Positions 1-10,985 of a DNA stretch of 64,000 nucleotides are shown here, piece by piece. This DNA comes from Podospora comata. Its lineage: Eukaryota > Ascomycota > Sordariomycetes > Sordariales > Podosporaceae. Each line of letters begins with the position of its first letter. Position 1 is the first letter of the stretch. Where the stretch lies: contig CP071493.1 in NCBI GenBank assembly GCA_017354895.1, forward strand, positions 5,580,001 to 5,644,000. Reading direction: 5' to 3'. The notes below the pieces were generated by a model. That model was not told the DNA's origin. It saw nothing but the letters and a program-made list of their open reading frames with translations, and did not search any database. Both the position numbers and the translations under genes were made by a program.

Positions 1-1
1 A

Positions 2-418
2 CACATCAATGCTATCCATCTAAAGTCTGAATCATGGTCCTGCAAAGCTCTCACGCATCCGCTGCTAGCCTTTCATATGGAAATATTCCCTAATGGGGCG
101 GTATGGGATGTGTGCGGGTTCTGTGGCGGTGGCTTTGCTCGAAAGACCTCGGCGATAAAAGACGAAACGTTACCATCTACAGGGGAAACTTCAACGAAGG
201 TAGATGCAGAAAGTATCGAGAGAGACGAAGCAGAACTCATCTCCCACATGGAAAGAGTTCACAAGTTTGGGGAGTGCGATCGGGAGAAGCATTTCTACAG
301 GGCTGATAATTTCAGACAGCATTTGAGAAATACACATATTGCGAAGCCAGGGAAGTGGTTGAAGGTTTTGGAGGGGGTGTGCAAGATTGGAAAGGATGGG
401 CCACAAGGGGCGGTATAG
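2..418 (+). CDS. C2H2 zinc-finger protein, 3' end (5' truncated by window)
   Basis: The frame is open from base 2, so the real start lies upstream; the ATG at 77 is internal. The visible 138 residues are the C-terminal end of a fungal C2H2-type protein. They read ESWSCKAL, then CGFCGGGF with a CxxC pair, a spaced HMERVH, and CDREKHFYRADNFRQHLRNTH. This layout, with a final finger carrying R-D/N-x-RQHLRNTH before the terminus, is common in large Sordariomycete zinc-finger proteins that often have N-terminal regulatory domains. A DNA-binding or nuclear role is inferred from the fingers only. Confidence 0.75.
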   Translation, partial: HINAIHLKSESWSCKALTHPLLAFHMEIFPNGAVWDVCGFCGGGFARKTSAIKDETLPSTGETSTKVDAESIERDEAELISHMERVHKFGECDREKHFYRADNFRQHLRNTHIAKPGKWLKVLEGVCKIGKDGPQGAV

Positions 419-2436
419 GCGATGGTTTGGAGTTTTTTAGGTGATACCCGGAGTGTGGTCATCCTCTCGGTTTGATTATACCATTTTGCGAGTCATTTCT
501 TTTCATGATGATGAGACTTAAAGTCAGGGTTTGGGGTATAGGCGGGATCTCTTAGAGATATAGCGGCGTTTTTATGCTTGAATGTAGTGATGGATGAAAT
601 GGGATGGCTCAGGCTGCCCTGGGAAATTAATCTTTGCTCTGGTCTTCACACCTTTTCATCGCTTTATAGTAAGTGGAAGAAGAGGAGCCGGTCTTATTAC
701 ACTTGGCTTCAGAATTCCGTTGGCTGAGTACTTGTGATCAGTAGCTGAAACACAACTCGAGCGGTTTCTGCCCTTCATTGACACACACAGGAAAACAATA
801 CTTTTTCATGGACCATAGAAAAGTCGTCAAGCTTCACTTTCCACGTTAATTCTACATTTCCCCCGCCAAGGCATCATCCAACTCAGAATCTAGGTATGGA
901 ATGCTACCTCGGGGATCTCCGCTGGCGAGATACCTATGAGATCGTCCACTTGGACGAGTATGTCTGAGACTTCCGGATTCACTGGCAGTGGCTGGGAGGT
1001 TGTGTTACCAATGCATTTTGTGCGTTGTGATTGGCGGCGGTCAAAGACAGGGCCCCACTTGACAGGAGGACACCGAGACACAGTCTTTTATCAGAGCATC
1101 TTTGACATCCCGCAGCAACTCGCAGCATTTTTGTTTGGTAATATTATAGACAATGTCATGAGCAGAGACCAAAGCTCGTACATGTAGCAGTGAGCTTTGT
1201 CTACAGTTGCTTCGTTTTCGACTACAAACTTGGCCAAGGATGGAAGGTATACCACCAAACACAAAGCTGTCGGATATCCCTGTGGCAGATCCGAACAGTG
1301 GCATACCTACAAATCTTATCAACCCACCCATCTCTTCTCACTGCTGCACAGGTGGTTGGCATCATATTATTATGCGTCACCTCTCTGATGTTTCTTCTTG
1401 CTCGGATCATGGTGGTGCATCGATCAAAACGCCAGTTCGGCCTCGGTGATGGCAAGCACCTTGCCTACCAACCAACCGACCTTCATCCCCAGTGCAGTGA
1501 TTGACCCCGACAACGCGAAGTATCCGTCACCATCGCCCGGATTATTCGCCGCAGTATACACGGGCGTCTGCTCCTCTCGTATGCTCCCCTCGCTACCCTT
1601 TCCCATCCTTCCAACACCCCAGGAACTAATCGATCGAACCCCTCAACCAAGTAAGCGAAGGCGTAATGCGACACGCCTGGGACACACCCCTAACCAAATT
1701 CGGATTAGTCTACCTCAAAGTTAGTTTTGGGAATTTCTCGATTGAGGAGGGGAGCGTGGTGGCGTCGGGTGGGAGGGATCGGTTGTGTGGGGGTGATGCT
1801 GAGTCTGGTTCTCATCTTCAAGGGTGCAATAAGATTGATCATGGGGGTGGGGGAGATTTGTATGGAGGGAAAGGGATACAACAGAGCGTAGTTGTTGAGG
1901 TGAGCTGTATTAGGGTCGGTGGTGGTAATGGGAAGATTGGGGGTAGGGTTGAGCGGGAATCTTGATAGATACGGTGTCTCCCTCTCGATGACAAAGGACC
2001 TTGGAAACGATGTTATGGAAGCATGCCAACTTCAGACAATGGAATACAGACGGTAAATACGGTGGCGAGAGGCTTGAGGGGTTGAAGGCTGTCAGTGGGA
2101 AGCATGATCCTGAGTGTATGTTTCAGAGAGGCGTGTCGAGCGGGTTCAAGCTCGTTTGATGATTTGGATGCAGAGGAAATCAGAGCGATTGGATAGTCAA
2201 ATTAACACAGCCCCTATGTTTCCAGTTTACAAGGTAGTTTAACAGCCAGCCGAAGGGCACGCATAGCCAACAATTCCTCAATGGGACATATTTAGAAGTG
2301 AATATATACAGCCAGAGTAATTCCCAACCAAACCCCCTTCATGCAACCCCCGTCTTTATGCAAATATTGTCACTCAATGTCTCCCCTTCTCTATTCTTTG
2401 GTATCTCTCTCACATCATCGCCATCGCACCGCAGAC
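419..2436. other. Intergenic, no supported gene
   Basis: About 2 kb without a convincing gene. Short overlapping frames exist on both strands (for example around 1190-1730), but none shows a recognisable motif, signal peptide or consistent splice structure. A relic of a decayed gene cannot be excluded at 1190-1730. G-rich runs are present at 1740-1970. Confidence 0.5.
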
Positions 2437-3376
2437 TTAGACGCATTGGTGGTAGTAAGCGTTCTGGGTGTTGCAGGTAGAGCCAGCAGCGCAAGTGGTG
2501 CAGCCAGTCCACCCGTTACCACCGCACTGTCCCCACTTGGCAACGGCGCAGCCAGCGGGCTGGGTGGCGACGGGAGCACGGGTAGAGGTGACGAGAGTGG
2601 TGGTGGGCTGGGGCTGGGGCTGGGGCTCAACGGGGGAGCTGCCACCGCCGTTGGAGCCGCAAGAGAAGACGGATGGGCCGGGGACGGTGTAGGAGTTAAA
2701 GTTGCTGTAGATGTTGGCGGTGTAGCCGGGGTCGGTGGCCTTGAAGGCACCGGGGATAGCAACACCGGATGGGTTCACGCTGCCGCCACCAGTGACCTTG
2801 ATCTGGGCGCAGGAGATGTAAAACTGGGGAGTACCGGCGGGGTATGGGTTGTGGATGCCGAGGGACTGGATGCGGAGAAGGTACTCTCCGTCGGTGATGC
2901 AGCTGGGAAGCTGAGCAGTGTAGGAACCAGCGAGAGTCCACTGGCCGCCGGGGAAGGTCGGGCCCCAGTCCTTGATCTTGAACCAGGTGCCGCTGCCGTC
3001 GTAGCTGGAAGCTGAGCCTGGGGCCTTGCTGAGGTAAACAGAGACAGGACCCTGGTGGTAGACTATGGGGTGTTAGACTAAGCATAAATCGTTTGGCTGA
3101 TTAGGATAACATACCAGGAGTGTCCAAGTGGAAGGTGAAAGAGTCCCCAGCACGGACGGTCACGGTCTGAGTGTTGGCACCGTTGGCACCACCCTCGTTA
3201 CACCTGAGGTCGTTGGAGCTGAGGTCGGTCACAGGGCTATTATAGTTGGTATTTTGACGGATGTACTGGAACACGCCGTGCTTGGTGCTGCCGGTCGAGA
3301 GCTGCTGGAAGATGTAGTGGGCCGAAACCTCGCTGACAGCCAGGGAAAGGGCGGCAACGCTCAAGAGTCCCTTCAT
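2437..3376 (-). CDS. AA9 lytic polysaccharide monooxygenase with C-terminal CBM1
   Basis: Secreted copper enzyme that cleaves cellulose or hemicellulose chains oxidatively. Exons are 3376-3115 and 3062-2437, joined across a 52 nt intron (GTATGT...ATAG), giving 295 residues. A signal peptide of about 19 residues ends at VSA, so the mature protein starts with His (HYIFQQL), the first copper ligand of the histidine brace. The second ligand lies in VYHQGP, just after the intron, and the axial Tyr in PQFYISC. A Ser/Pro/Gln-rich linker with PQPQPQP precedes a CBM1 of about 32 residues ([15 protein letters not shown]...YYHQCV). The start at 3376 is chosen because upstream codons would bury the signal peptide. 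The enzyme class is clear; regioselectivity is not visible. Confidence 0.95.
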
Positions 3377-5260
3377 GGTGATGGTTGAGGATGGTGTTTG
3401 GACGAAACTGGTTTGGTGGTTTCTTTGGCCAACTTGACACAGCTTGAAGAGAAAAGAGAGCCCGAGAACCACGCCTGGAGGCAGCCTCCTCTTATGTCCG
3501 CCAGCCCACAGCCCAAACCGGGCAGGTGGCAGCGGCAAGAGAGTGATACGTCAGTCCTTGGTGGTCTTGTCCTTCGTGGAGGTTCCATTTCCGGCACCTG
3601 AAGTTGGATTCCTGTTCCATGTGTCCATCGCCAAATCCAGCGGCCCGGGAACCGAAGGTCACTTGAGCTGGCCCATTTGATATTGGCTTGTCCATCAACC
3701 CGGGCAAGGCGCGGATAGTGGCGTCCGGCTTCTCAAAGAGGTGTTATCCCCAAATTAGTTGGGCCAATAGGGTGTATTGGTTGCATTTAACCATTGCAAT
3801 GTCACTGTAGTTATGCACCCCACAACAGCGAGCCCGGAATCTGTGAACCGATTGTCAGGGGGCTCTGTCATGCGACATGGATTCGGGACGATCAGCCGCC
3901 GAGAGATTTTTGACTGTTTTGCAAAAGAGGCCCGATTGCCATGCCGCATTCTGGACCGTCGTTTCATTCTGGATCGAGCTGTCCAGGATTGTTTGTTTTC
4001 ATCGTGACGGGATGCGGTATCGCGGTCTCGAGTGCCGACGTGGACCAGGGATACATCGAACTGAGTAGGGTTACATCACTGGCGAGGCTAGGCGAGGAGG
4101 GCAATATATTCCAGTCTCATGGCGTGGATATTGCGCGCATAGTGCTCAGCGCCAGGATTGTTCGAGAAACGTGAAGTTGATATCGTGCCGCCCATTGAAG
4201 AATGCACTTGAGACAAGAGAAAGATTGGAGGGTCCAACGTCAAGGCCAGGAAGAAGGATGCGAGGGAGTCAGAAAGACAAGAGCAAGAGTGTTGGGAGAC
4301 AAGGGTACAAACGGTCGTGTGGTGGAGCTCTTGGCATCTCGTTGGTTACACTAGAGTAGTCCGAAGCGCATCAATCACAGTGAAGGAAGGTAAGCTTTTT
4401 GATGCCAATCAGCGAATGGTCCCCAGTGTAATTTGGAGCGGTTGGGATTTGCGTTGAAGTGTGGGATCTCCTTGTGGCTTGCACGAGGGAGGTTGGCTTT
4501 GATTGGTGAAAAAGCCCTCGGCATGCCAAAAAGGGAAACTCAAATTGAGAAGTGGGACGGATGAGTCCACTTATTCTTGCGCCTCAGACCACGTCAACGC
4601 TATTTCGAACCAGCCTGGTTGTGAAAGTGATTCATGAGATGTAGTGAAAGACATAGCATATTCGAATTAATAGCGTCTTGCCTCTGTTGTCTTGACCTCA
4701 GAGTGAAATTCAACCAAAATATCAAAAGTAATCACTGTTTGGAACTTGTTTGATACCATGGGCTTGGAAATAAACTTCACATACTGACCCACACACATGT
4801 TGTTCGCCACCATTGCCACAAAGTCATGAGGCTGAAGAAAAGTATTACAGCGTGGGTGTCAAGGCTTCGGACGCAAAGCTTTTCTCTGATGTTAACCTGA
4901 TTCCCCCTAAAAAAAAGCCATGTCCAAGATAGAGCCACCCAACATGTCGTCAATTCTCTTTGCCTACAATCATTCTCCTGATTCAACATCAAATCATCGT
5001 CCCATCATGTGGCCCAGTCACTCGGGTCCAGAGCAGAAGGAAGCCTCAGAAGTAGTTGTTGGTTTGTGAGAATTCATCCGAACTCAACAACTTCAGAAAA
5101 GAGCAACCCAAATCCTCTGCCTTGGTGAACCTGATGACCAAAGCCTTGAGAGCAACTCGATGGGCGAGTGAATGGGAAACACAGAATATATCTTCAAATA
5201 AGGCCTTACCTCTGGACTCTTCCTATACATTTTCAAATTCAGTTCTCGCTGCTACAAATC
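3377..5260. other. Intergenic; upstream region of both the LPMO and the caspase-like gene
   Basis: About 1.9 kb between two divergent genes. It should hold both promoters. I see no coding segment with a recognisable motif. The 90 bases before 5261 are pyrimidine-rich (CTCTGGACTCTTCC and similar), typical of a fungal 5' leader. Confidence 0.55.
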
Positions 5261-6340
5261 ATGATGGCACAATCAACTTCGGTACAACCGCCGGGTCGAA
5301 ACCTCATGAACAAAGCATACGAGCTTTACGAAAAGCTCCAAGAGTCCAACGCCATACCCGAAGCCTGTGCCAGCATCACCAATTCCGCGCGGGAACTTTG
5401 CAATTTAGCGACAAACAACACCCGACCACCTTCAAAACCCGCTCCTGGCCGTGCCGAGATAACCAACTGGCTCCAAAGTCTAGCCAGCTGGGAAGAAGAG
5501 GCTGACGACATCCCGAACCTAGACTCAATGGCGACCTCCCCCAGAGCAACAACCCCTGACAGCCAAAGATTTGTCTCTGGATACCAAGCCGTCCGTGTCC
5601 TCCTCCTCTCCTGGAAAAATGACCACCCCCAAGCCATCAACCGCACAAAGATAATGCGCAACCTCGAGGACCTCTTCCGCGACACCTACAACTTCGTTGT
5701 CTACTCCTACGAATTCCAGCAACCCACCAACCCAGCCGAAACCATCGACAGCGCCTTCTTCAGCTGGCTCATGGCCAACAACTTCCTCCTCAACATCAAC
5801 CCAAAAAACCACAAAGAACTTGTGATCATCATATACGATGGAGTCATTGGCAAAGATACCTCCAACAACCTCCGTCTCTACAACCCCCAGAACCCAACCC
5901 GAAACTCCCTCCTCTGGGACCCCAGTCTCCAAACCCGCTTCATCCAAGCCCCCTTCGATACCCTCCAAATCTTTAATGCAACTTACCAACCTCCCAACCA
6001 ACCCGTTCGCAATTCAAGCGGAACCAACCTAGTCCTCGCCGCCAGTGACAAGGATATTTCCAAAAGCAACAACTGGCAGCTTCTCTTCCTCGAGACTTTG
6101 TATACAGCCCTTCTCCCCACCAACGGCCCACTTTCTCTCGGCGCCATTCTCGAACGTATCAAAGTGGCTTATCAGGAGAAAAACCTGAAAGAAGTGCGCA
6201 TGCCCAATATTATTAGGCTTCCTTCCGATGGTGATGATACCGAATTAAACATCGCCCCGTTGGAGGGGGCAGATAAAGATGGGTGGGTGGTGCTGTCGCA
6301 TCATGACTATTGGTCTCAGAGGCAGGGCGGTGGGAGGTGA
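5261..6340 (+). CDS. Caspase-fold protein lacking catalytic His and Cys (pseudo-caspase)
   Basis: Intronless, 359 residues from ATG 5261 (a second ATG follows at 5264); in-frame codons back to 5168 look like leader. A helical N-terminus of about 60 residues is followed by a segment laid out like fungal caspase-like (C14) domains: a VRVLLLSW strand, then LEDLFRDTYNF, then LVIIIYDG, a WDPSLQTRFIQ helix, DTLQIFNATY, then VLAASDKD and LLFLETLY. In active relatives the third strand ends in a GHG turn with the catalytic His and the fifth in DCC or DSC with the catalytic Cys. Here these read DGVIG and NAT, so both residues appear lost. A non-catalytic scaffold or regulator of a death pathway is inference. 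The family match is by pattern, not by search. Confidence 0.6.
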   Translation: MMAQSTSVQPPGRNLMNKAYELYEKLQESNAIPEACASITNSARELCNLATNNTRPPSKPAPGRAEITNWLQSLASWEEEADDIPNLDSMATSPRATTPDSQRFVSGYQAVRVLLLSWKNDHPQAINRTKIMRNLEDLFRDTYNFVVYSYEFQQPTNPAETIDSAFFSWLMANNFLLNINPKNHKELVIIIYDGVIGKDTSNNLRLYNPQNPTRNSLLWDPSLQTRFIQAPFDTLQIFNATYQPPNQPVRNSSGTNLVLAASDKDISKSNNWQLLFLETLYTALLPTNGPLSLGAILERIKVAYQEKNLKEVRMPNIIRLPSDGDDTELNIAPLEGADKDGWVVLSHHDYWSQRQGGGR

Positions 6341-6429
6341 AAGAGATTTGGTAGTCTATTGTAAGGTTATGCAAGAATGTAAAAGAACCGTGTAATTAGG
6401 TGATAATAAATGATACCCCCGGTTTAGCC

Positions 6430-7500
6430 TCAAGCATATCGATTCGACACCCCCGGCAACTCAGCAGACACCTGCGGGCCGTAATGTGCCAGTTCCGCTG
6501 ACCCTGGTGTCGCTGCTCCATGATGTGCCTGATCCCAATCCCGCCCACTTCGCAGTTCCGTCGCGTTCTGGTATTGTTGTTGCTGCTGCTGCTGCTTGCG
6601 CCATGCCTGAAGATACGGAGAGGGTTGCTGCTGTGACGGATCGAGAAAAGGTGCCACCGGCTCGACCAAAGCCCTCTTGGTCTTGTGGAGTTTCCACATC
6701 AGCCATGCAATTACTGAGACCATTATGACAACACTAGCTGCGCCCATGCCAATACCGACCTGCGCTGCTACGGGAAGCCCGCCTCCTGATGATGAGGACG
6801 AAGGTGCTGGGTCTTGGCCTGAGCCCCCTGTTGAACCATCTCTCGTTGAGTCACCTGGCGAGCCGTTGTCGCCCGATCCAGTCTCCTTTGGGCCACTGGC
6901 GTTTGTCGCGGTGGTCGGACTAGGTTCGAAGGACGGCGTTGAGGGTTTAGTTGTCGTCGAAGTGGAACTCGAACTCGAAACCTGAGCCAAAGGCGTGTAA
7001 ACCCCCTCGCTGGAATCCCAAAGAGCCAACGTGACCGGCCTCGGCGGCATAACCTCGAATCGCCCTATCCCATCATCGCAGCACCTTCCCGTCTCTGTCT
7101 TCTCGCAACAAAACGACGTGTCTTTGTCTGTGACATTGGAGCATGATATCAGGTTTGCTCCCCCGCCGCCGACATCTATTCCTTCGGTGTTAGCCCTTAC
7201 CAGTCCAAAATAACACACCAGGATGAACGAACTCATGCAAAAAGAGGCGCACTCTGGCGAATTCCAGTTTCGATCAGTGCATGTCCCCCTGATAATCTTC
7301 CCATCCGGAGCCTGGCACATCTTGTTCGACAGACAGGCCCGCCCATACGACCCTCCTTTAAAACAGCACATGCTGTCCTCTGCTTCGGGGTGACATGGCG
7401 TGTCGGTCGTGGCCTCAACACCGTTGGGGTAGTAGCACTTTTTGGCGGCCCACGATAACTGCACAAGGCCCATGCAGGCGACTGCCGTGTGTAACCTCAT
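6430..7500 (-). CDS. Secreted Cys-rich, mucin-like single-pass membrane protein
   Basis: A signal peptide (MRLHTAVACMGLVQLSWA) leads into a Cys-rich ectodomain with CCFKGGS, CLSNKMC, SFC, FCC and CC pairs. A long Ser/Thr/Pro/Gly stalk follows, then one transmembrane helix (AASVVIMVSVIAWLMW) and a cytoplasmic tail rich in Gln with a QQQQQQQ run. This is the layout of fungal wall-sensor-like proteins, but no sensor function is shown. The start at 7500 is preferred over 7623 for its clean signal peptide. The frame is open throughout, yet a segment near 7150-7230 contains a GCTAAC branch-like site. It may hold an intron whose length is a multiple of three (for example a 57 nt GTTCGT...ATAG), which would join SFCM directly to the GGGGANLISC segment. 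Confidence 0.75.
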   Translation of the reverse strand: MRLHTAVACMGLVQLSWAAKKCYYPNGVEATTDTPCHPEAEDSMCCFKGGSYGRACLSNKMCQAPDGKIIRGTCTDRNWNSPECASFCMSSFILVCYFGLVRANTEGIDVGGGGANLISCSNVTDKDTSFCCEKTETGRCCDDGIGRFEVMPPRPVTLALWDSSEGVYTPLAQVSSSSSTSTTTKPSTPSFEPSPTTATNASGPKETGSGDNGSPGDSTRDGSTGGSGQDPAPSSSSSGGGLPVAAQVGIGMGAASVVIMVSVIAWLMWKLHKTKRALVEPVAPFLDPSQQQPSPYLQAWRKQQQQQQQYQNATELRSGRDWDQAHHGAATPGSAELAHYGPQVSAELPGVSNRYA

Positions 7501-8791
7501 GTTGGAGTTGCTGAAAGATGCTGGGGAGATTGGTGAGAAAAGTGCAAGGAGGTGCAACAAGAGACAGGGCCATATTCTTAAGAGAAAGCACTGATGCTGC
7601 TCCATGGCTGATGATGGTTTCATCCTTGTTCGCTACGCACGCCGCTATGTAGCACCACGTGGGAGCGGCGCAGCAAGGGGCCAGGGGCCCAGAATGTTCC
7701 TGGCCTGCAGCCACAGCAATAGTATTGGTCTAATGAAGAGCTGTTGGCTCGTCGTCGGTCTGCGCGCATAGTAGCGCGAGATTGTTATGCCCAAATAAGA
7801 CGTTCGCCAAGGCCCTTGAGAGACCGGCGGCCCCCAAGAAACCAAGCGAAAGGCCGTGTCACGCTGCCAGATTTGCCGGGACATTGGGGTTGGTCTGACA
7901 GATAGCATTGATGAAGGCGAAGAGGAGACACAGGGCTGAAGCAAGTTAATGCCTTGTTGGGGTTTGTCGAACGTCGACGGCAGCAGCCTTTGAAGGTGGA
8001 AAGATAAGTTGCTCCGCAACACCTGTCTCGGACTCGATCTCAGTCGCCAGGACCTTGCAGAGTCGGTGTAATCCGAGTTGGGCTTGGCGGCATAATTGGA
8101 GCAGACACCCGCGCGTCTAATACTCGGGGGTTCGATTGCGAGATGACTGCAGGTACAAAGAGCCGCACAATCCGAACAATGTATCAATAAGGCAGACAGG
8201 GTCTGGTGATTCCGAGTTGGAGATTTGCAAGAATGTACCGTTGCACAAAGAGGCAGCCATCCAGCCCTATGAAAAGGGGCAGAAAAGTGAATTTGCCGCC
8301 CAGTTCTTCCTGAGACAGATTGTTCTGACATCAGAAACAAGCAATTTTCGATCGCAACTTGTGTCCGTTGTGGGTGAAAATAAAGAAAAGTCGGCCGTGT
8401 GGTTAGGCCATGGTCCACCTGGCATTGCGGGGAAAACTGCCATTTGGTAAGCGCACCGAACAGTCGGAACGCACAATCTCAAGTGGCAGGCAACCAATGA
8501 TCTTTTCGTCGTCAATCTGACACGGAAGACCCATCAACCGGCCCCGTGGACCCCAAGATATTATCTTGCAGAGTGCCAAAGAAGTCACACAGATCTTTGT
8601 GTCACCTAAGGCACTGTATGCCAAGGTGATAGCTGCGGTTGGGAACTTGTGCAAGATGCCAAGCATCCCAAGTCCCACCCAAACAATGAGGCCACCTCAG
8701 CTAGGCAACCAAGTCAAACTTGACGACATCTCTTCCCCTCTTTGAACTGTTCCGATAGTTTGTTTCTTTCACGCCTTTGTATTCAACAGTT
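7501..8791. other. Intergenic region between divergent genes
   Basis: About 1.3 kb. A 257-codon open frame on the minus strand (7645-8418) has no signal peptide, domain or codon pattern supporting it. Probably the promoters of the flanking divergent membrane-protein genes. Confidence 0.5.
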
Positions 8792-9756
8792 ATGGCTGCT
8801 AATGAGACCACCCCACTCCTGCGGGAAAGCAACACCGAACGCGGCACTCCAGCGCGTGCCACGGACGCAGAAACCCAGCAGACTCAGAATGAGGACCAAC
8901 TCAACCTTCGAGGCCCCACCGAGCTCAAGCTCGCTGCTGTGGCTCACCTGGGCAGTGTAGTCACTTCTTTTGGCGCTGTTGGGCTGGCTTTGGTTTACGG
9001 GCCCCTCGTCCACAATCCGCCCAAGTCGTGGTGGCCTCCTTATGTCGTGCGTGAATTAGCCTCGACCACAACGACAGTTGTACGTATCACTTTGCCTTAT
9101 CTCTGTTGTTTCAACCTTCGTGGCCATACTGACCAAGGCTATAGGGAATTCTGACTGTCATTTGGGGACTGGCCAACTTTCTCGTGTTTCATTTCCGCCG
9201 CCGACTGATAGGACCTCCATTCCTCGGTGGTCTGCTACATCTCATCGGCGCCTTCCCTATATTTCTCTTCTTCATGGCACTCAACGACATAATGGAGAGA
9301 GACGGTGGCAGCCATCAATGTCAGCGTTGGGATGGGCAGCAGTGGTATCCTGCCGATCCAGAATGTCTGGCCTGGGTTGAACGCTTCTTTGTCCTCGTTT
9401 ACACTGGTTTGTTTTTCTTTCTGGGTGTCTGGTAAGTGCCTTTCTATGATTGTCGTTGATCAATGCCTGACATTCACTACTTTAGCATCTCACACGCCGT
9501 CCTTGTTTATCTCAACTTTATGTGGACCAAAAGACAGTTCGTGGCATTCATGCGATCCCTTCCGTGGTCAAGGCCTGAACTCTCGTCTCACAACGGCGCC
9601 TATCGTGCGCGTGTTCCTGTCCCGATTGTCCCAATAGGAGGTATCTCGTTCGAGTTTGGCATCAAGGTCTTGGGGCGTGACTCTGTCCCGCGATCAGCTG
9701 TTGAAGCGGAAGAGAACACTTCGGCGCAGGCTACCACCTCTGGACAGGCTGCTTGA
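8792..9756 (+). CDS. Predicted four-helix membrane protein, function unknown
   Basis: Three exons: 8792-9079, 9145-9431 and 9486-9756, with introns GTACGT...TATAG and GTAAGT...TTTAG, giving 281 residues. The N-terminus is soluble and polar (MAANETTPLLRESN, including a dileucine-like TPLL element seen in endosomal or vacuolar proteins). Four hydrophobic helices follow: around LGSVVTSFGAVGLALVYG, GILTVIWGLANFLVF, LLHLIGAFPIFLFFMAL, and the junction of exons 2 and 3 (LVYTGLFFFLGVCISHAVLVYL). The short tail is hydrophilic. No named family is recognised. The splice model is supported by the third junction restoring a continuous helix. Confidence 0.75.
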
Positions 9757-9944
9757 GGCCGACAAACGATACTGTACGATCTTTGGTATGAGACATCTCG
9801 CCGTGATGCCGAGCGGTATATTTGGTATGGGGAATATTGGATGCACTTAAGATTTTGGAATAGGAGAAAGGCTCGCTTTGCACATGTAGCAGACAACAAT
9901 TAATCTTTATTTCATGCACACAGGCACCATATCCCTGTTCCCAA

Positions 9945-10985
9945 CTACCAAGCCGTATGACCCCCATCAATAACAAGATTCCCACCCGTCATGAAACTGC
10001 TCCCCTTACCCATCAAAAACAGCACTGCAGCCTTGAACTCGCTCGTCTCCGCCAGCCTTCCCATCATGTTCTCTGCCTCCCACTTCTCCCTCAGCCCGGG
10101 CACCTCCTCAAAGTTCTTGAGCACCATCGGCGTAAGGATATGGCCAGGAGAAATACAATTCACTCTGATCCCCCCACTGCCATCCGGCCTCGTAGGGCTC
10201 CATTCCATGGCCAGGTTCCTCGCCAACTGAATCACACCGGCTTTGCTGGAATTATACACCGGGCTGAGCAAGCCTTTGTTGGCAATCAGCCCGCTCATAC
10301 TGGCAATAAGACAAATACTCGCCCCCTTTGTCTTGTGCTTGAACATCTGCCTCGCTGCTGCGGAAGCAGTCATGAACACACCAGTGTAATTCACCTCTAG
10401 CATCTTGGCGACGTCCTCGGGGGTGTACTCCATCGCCGGAGTGATCTGCTGAATCCCCGCAGCAGCCACCACCCCGTCCAACCGCTGATTATCATCCGCA
10501 ATCTTCGCAATGAGGGAGTTGAGGGAGTCATTATCGGCGACATCTTGCTGGCAGTAGTGGAGGGAGCCGCCCCAGGAGGGGACAACGCGGGAGTTGGCTT
10601 GCTCCCATTGCTCTGGGTCAGAGGGGGAGGGGTGTCGGTCCAGGCAGTACACTTTCCCGCCTGCTTCGACGAGGGCCTCGGCGAGGGTGAGGCCTAGGCC
10701 TTGGGCGCCGCCGGTGACGATGTAGACTTTGCCGCCGAGGTCGAAGTCGGAGAAGCGTTGTTGGCCGATGTTTTCGGAGGGGGAGACGCGTGGGGAGGTT
10801 TTATTTTGGGTGGGGTCCGGGTTTTGGGGTTTTACTTTTGTGAGGAGGGGTGGTGAGGTGTGGAGGAGGCGGGTGGTTGTTGGTGTGCAGGTGAGGCGGG
10901 TTGGTGGTTTGGAGCGGGTGATGTTTTGGGAGAGGCGGGCTTGCCTTGAGGCGAAGCGGCAAGCTCTTGCTGCCGAGGGGTTCAT
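9945..10985 (-). CDS. Short-chain dehydrogenase/reductase with an organelle-type presequence
   Basis: NAD(P)-dependent oxidoreductase of 346 residues. The Rossmann motif is TGGAQGLG near residue 90. NYTGVF and the active-site pair YNSSK (YxxxK) follow, with catalytic Ser in LIASMSGL, and the C-terminal GGNLVIDGGHT is standard for classical SDRs. The first 70 residues are rich in Arg, Ser and Thr with almost no acids (MNPSAARACRFASRQARLS), which looks like a mitochondrial targeting sequence. Classical SDRs of about 260 residues lack this extension. The family includes sorbose reductase and arabinitol dehydrogenase-like enzymes; the substrate cannot be read from sequence alone. Intronless. Confidence 0.85.
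   Translation of the reverse strand: MNPSAARACRFASRQARLSQNITRSKPPTRLTCTPTTTRLLHTSPPLLTKVKPQNPDPTQNKTSPRVSPSENIGQQRFSDFDLGGKVYIVTGGAQGLGLTLAEALVEAGGKVYCLDRHPSPSDPEQWEQANSRVVPSWGGSLHYCQQDVADNDSLNSLIAKIADDNQRLDGVVAAAGIQQITPAMEYTPEDVAKMLEVNYTGVFMTASAAARQMFKHKTKGASICLIASMSGLIANKGLLSPVYNSSKAGVIQLARNLAMEWSPTRPDGSGGIRVNCISPGHILTPMVLKNFEEVPGLREKWEAENMMGRLAETSEFKAAVLFLMGKGSSFMTGGNLVIDGGHTAW

Noticed and set aside
1190-1965. Possible gene relic with a hydrophobic segment and RHAWDTPLTKFGLVYLK
   Set aside because: Fragments in different frames could not be joined by splice signals or matched to a family.
2341-3015. 224-codon plus-strand frame rich in Gly/Val/Ala
   Set aside because: Antisense shadow of the LPMO gene; its composition follows from the GC-rich linker and CBM1 coding sequence.
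7645-8418. 257-codon minus-strand frame
   Set aside because: No domain, signal peptide or plausible codon pattern; it overlaps other random frames in a divergent promoter region.
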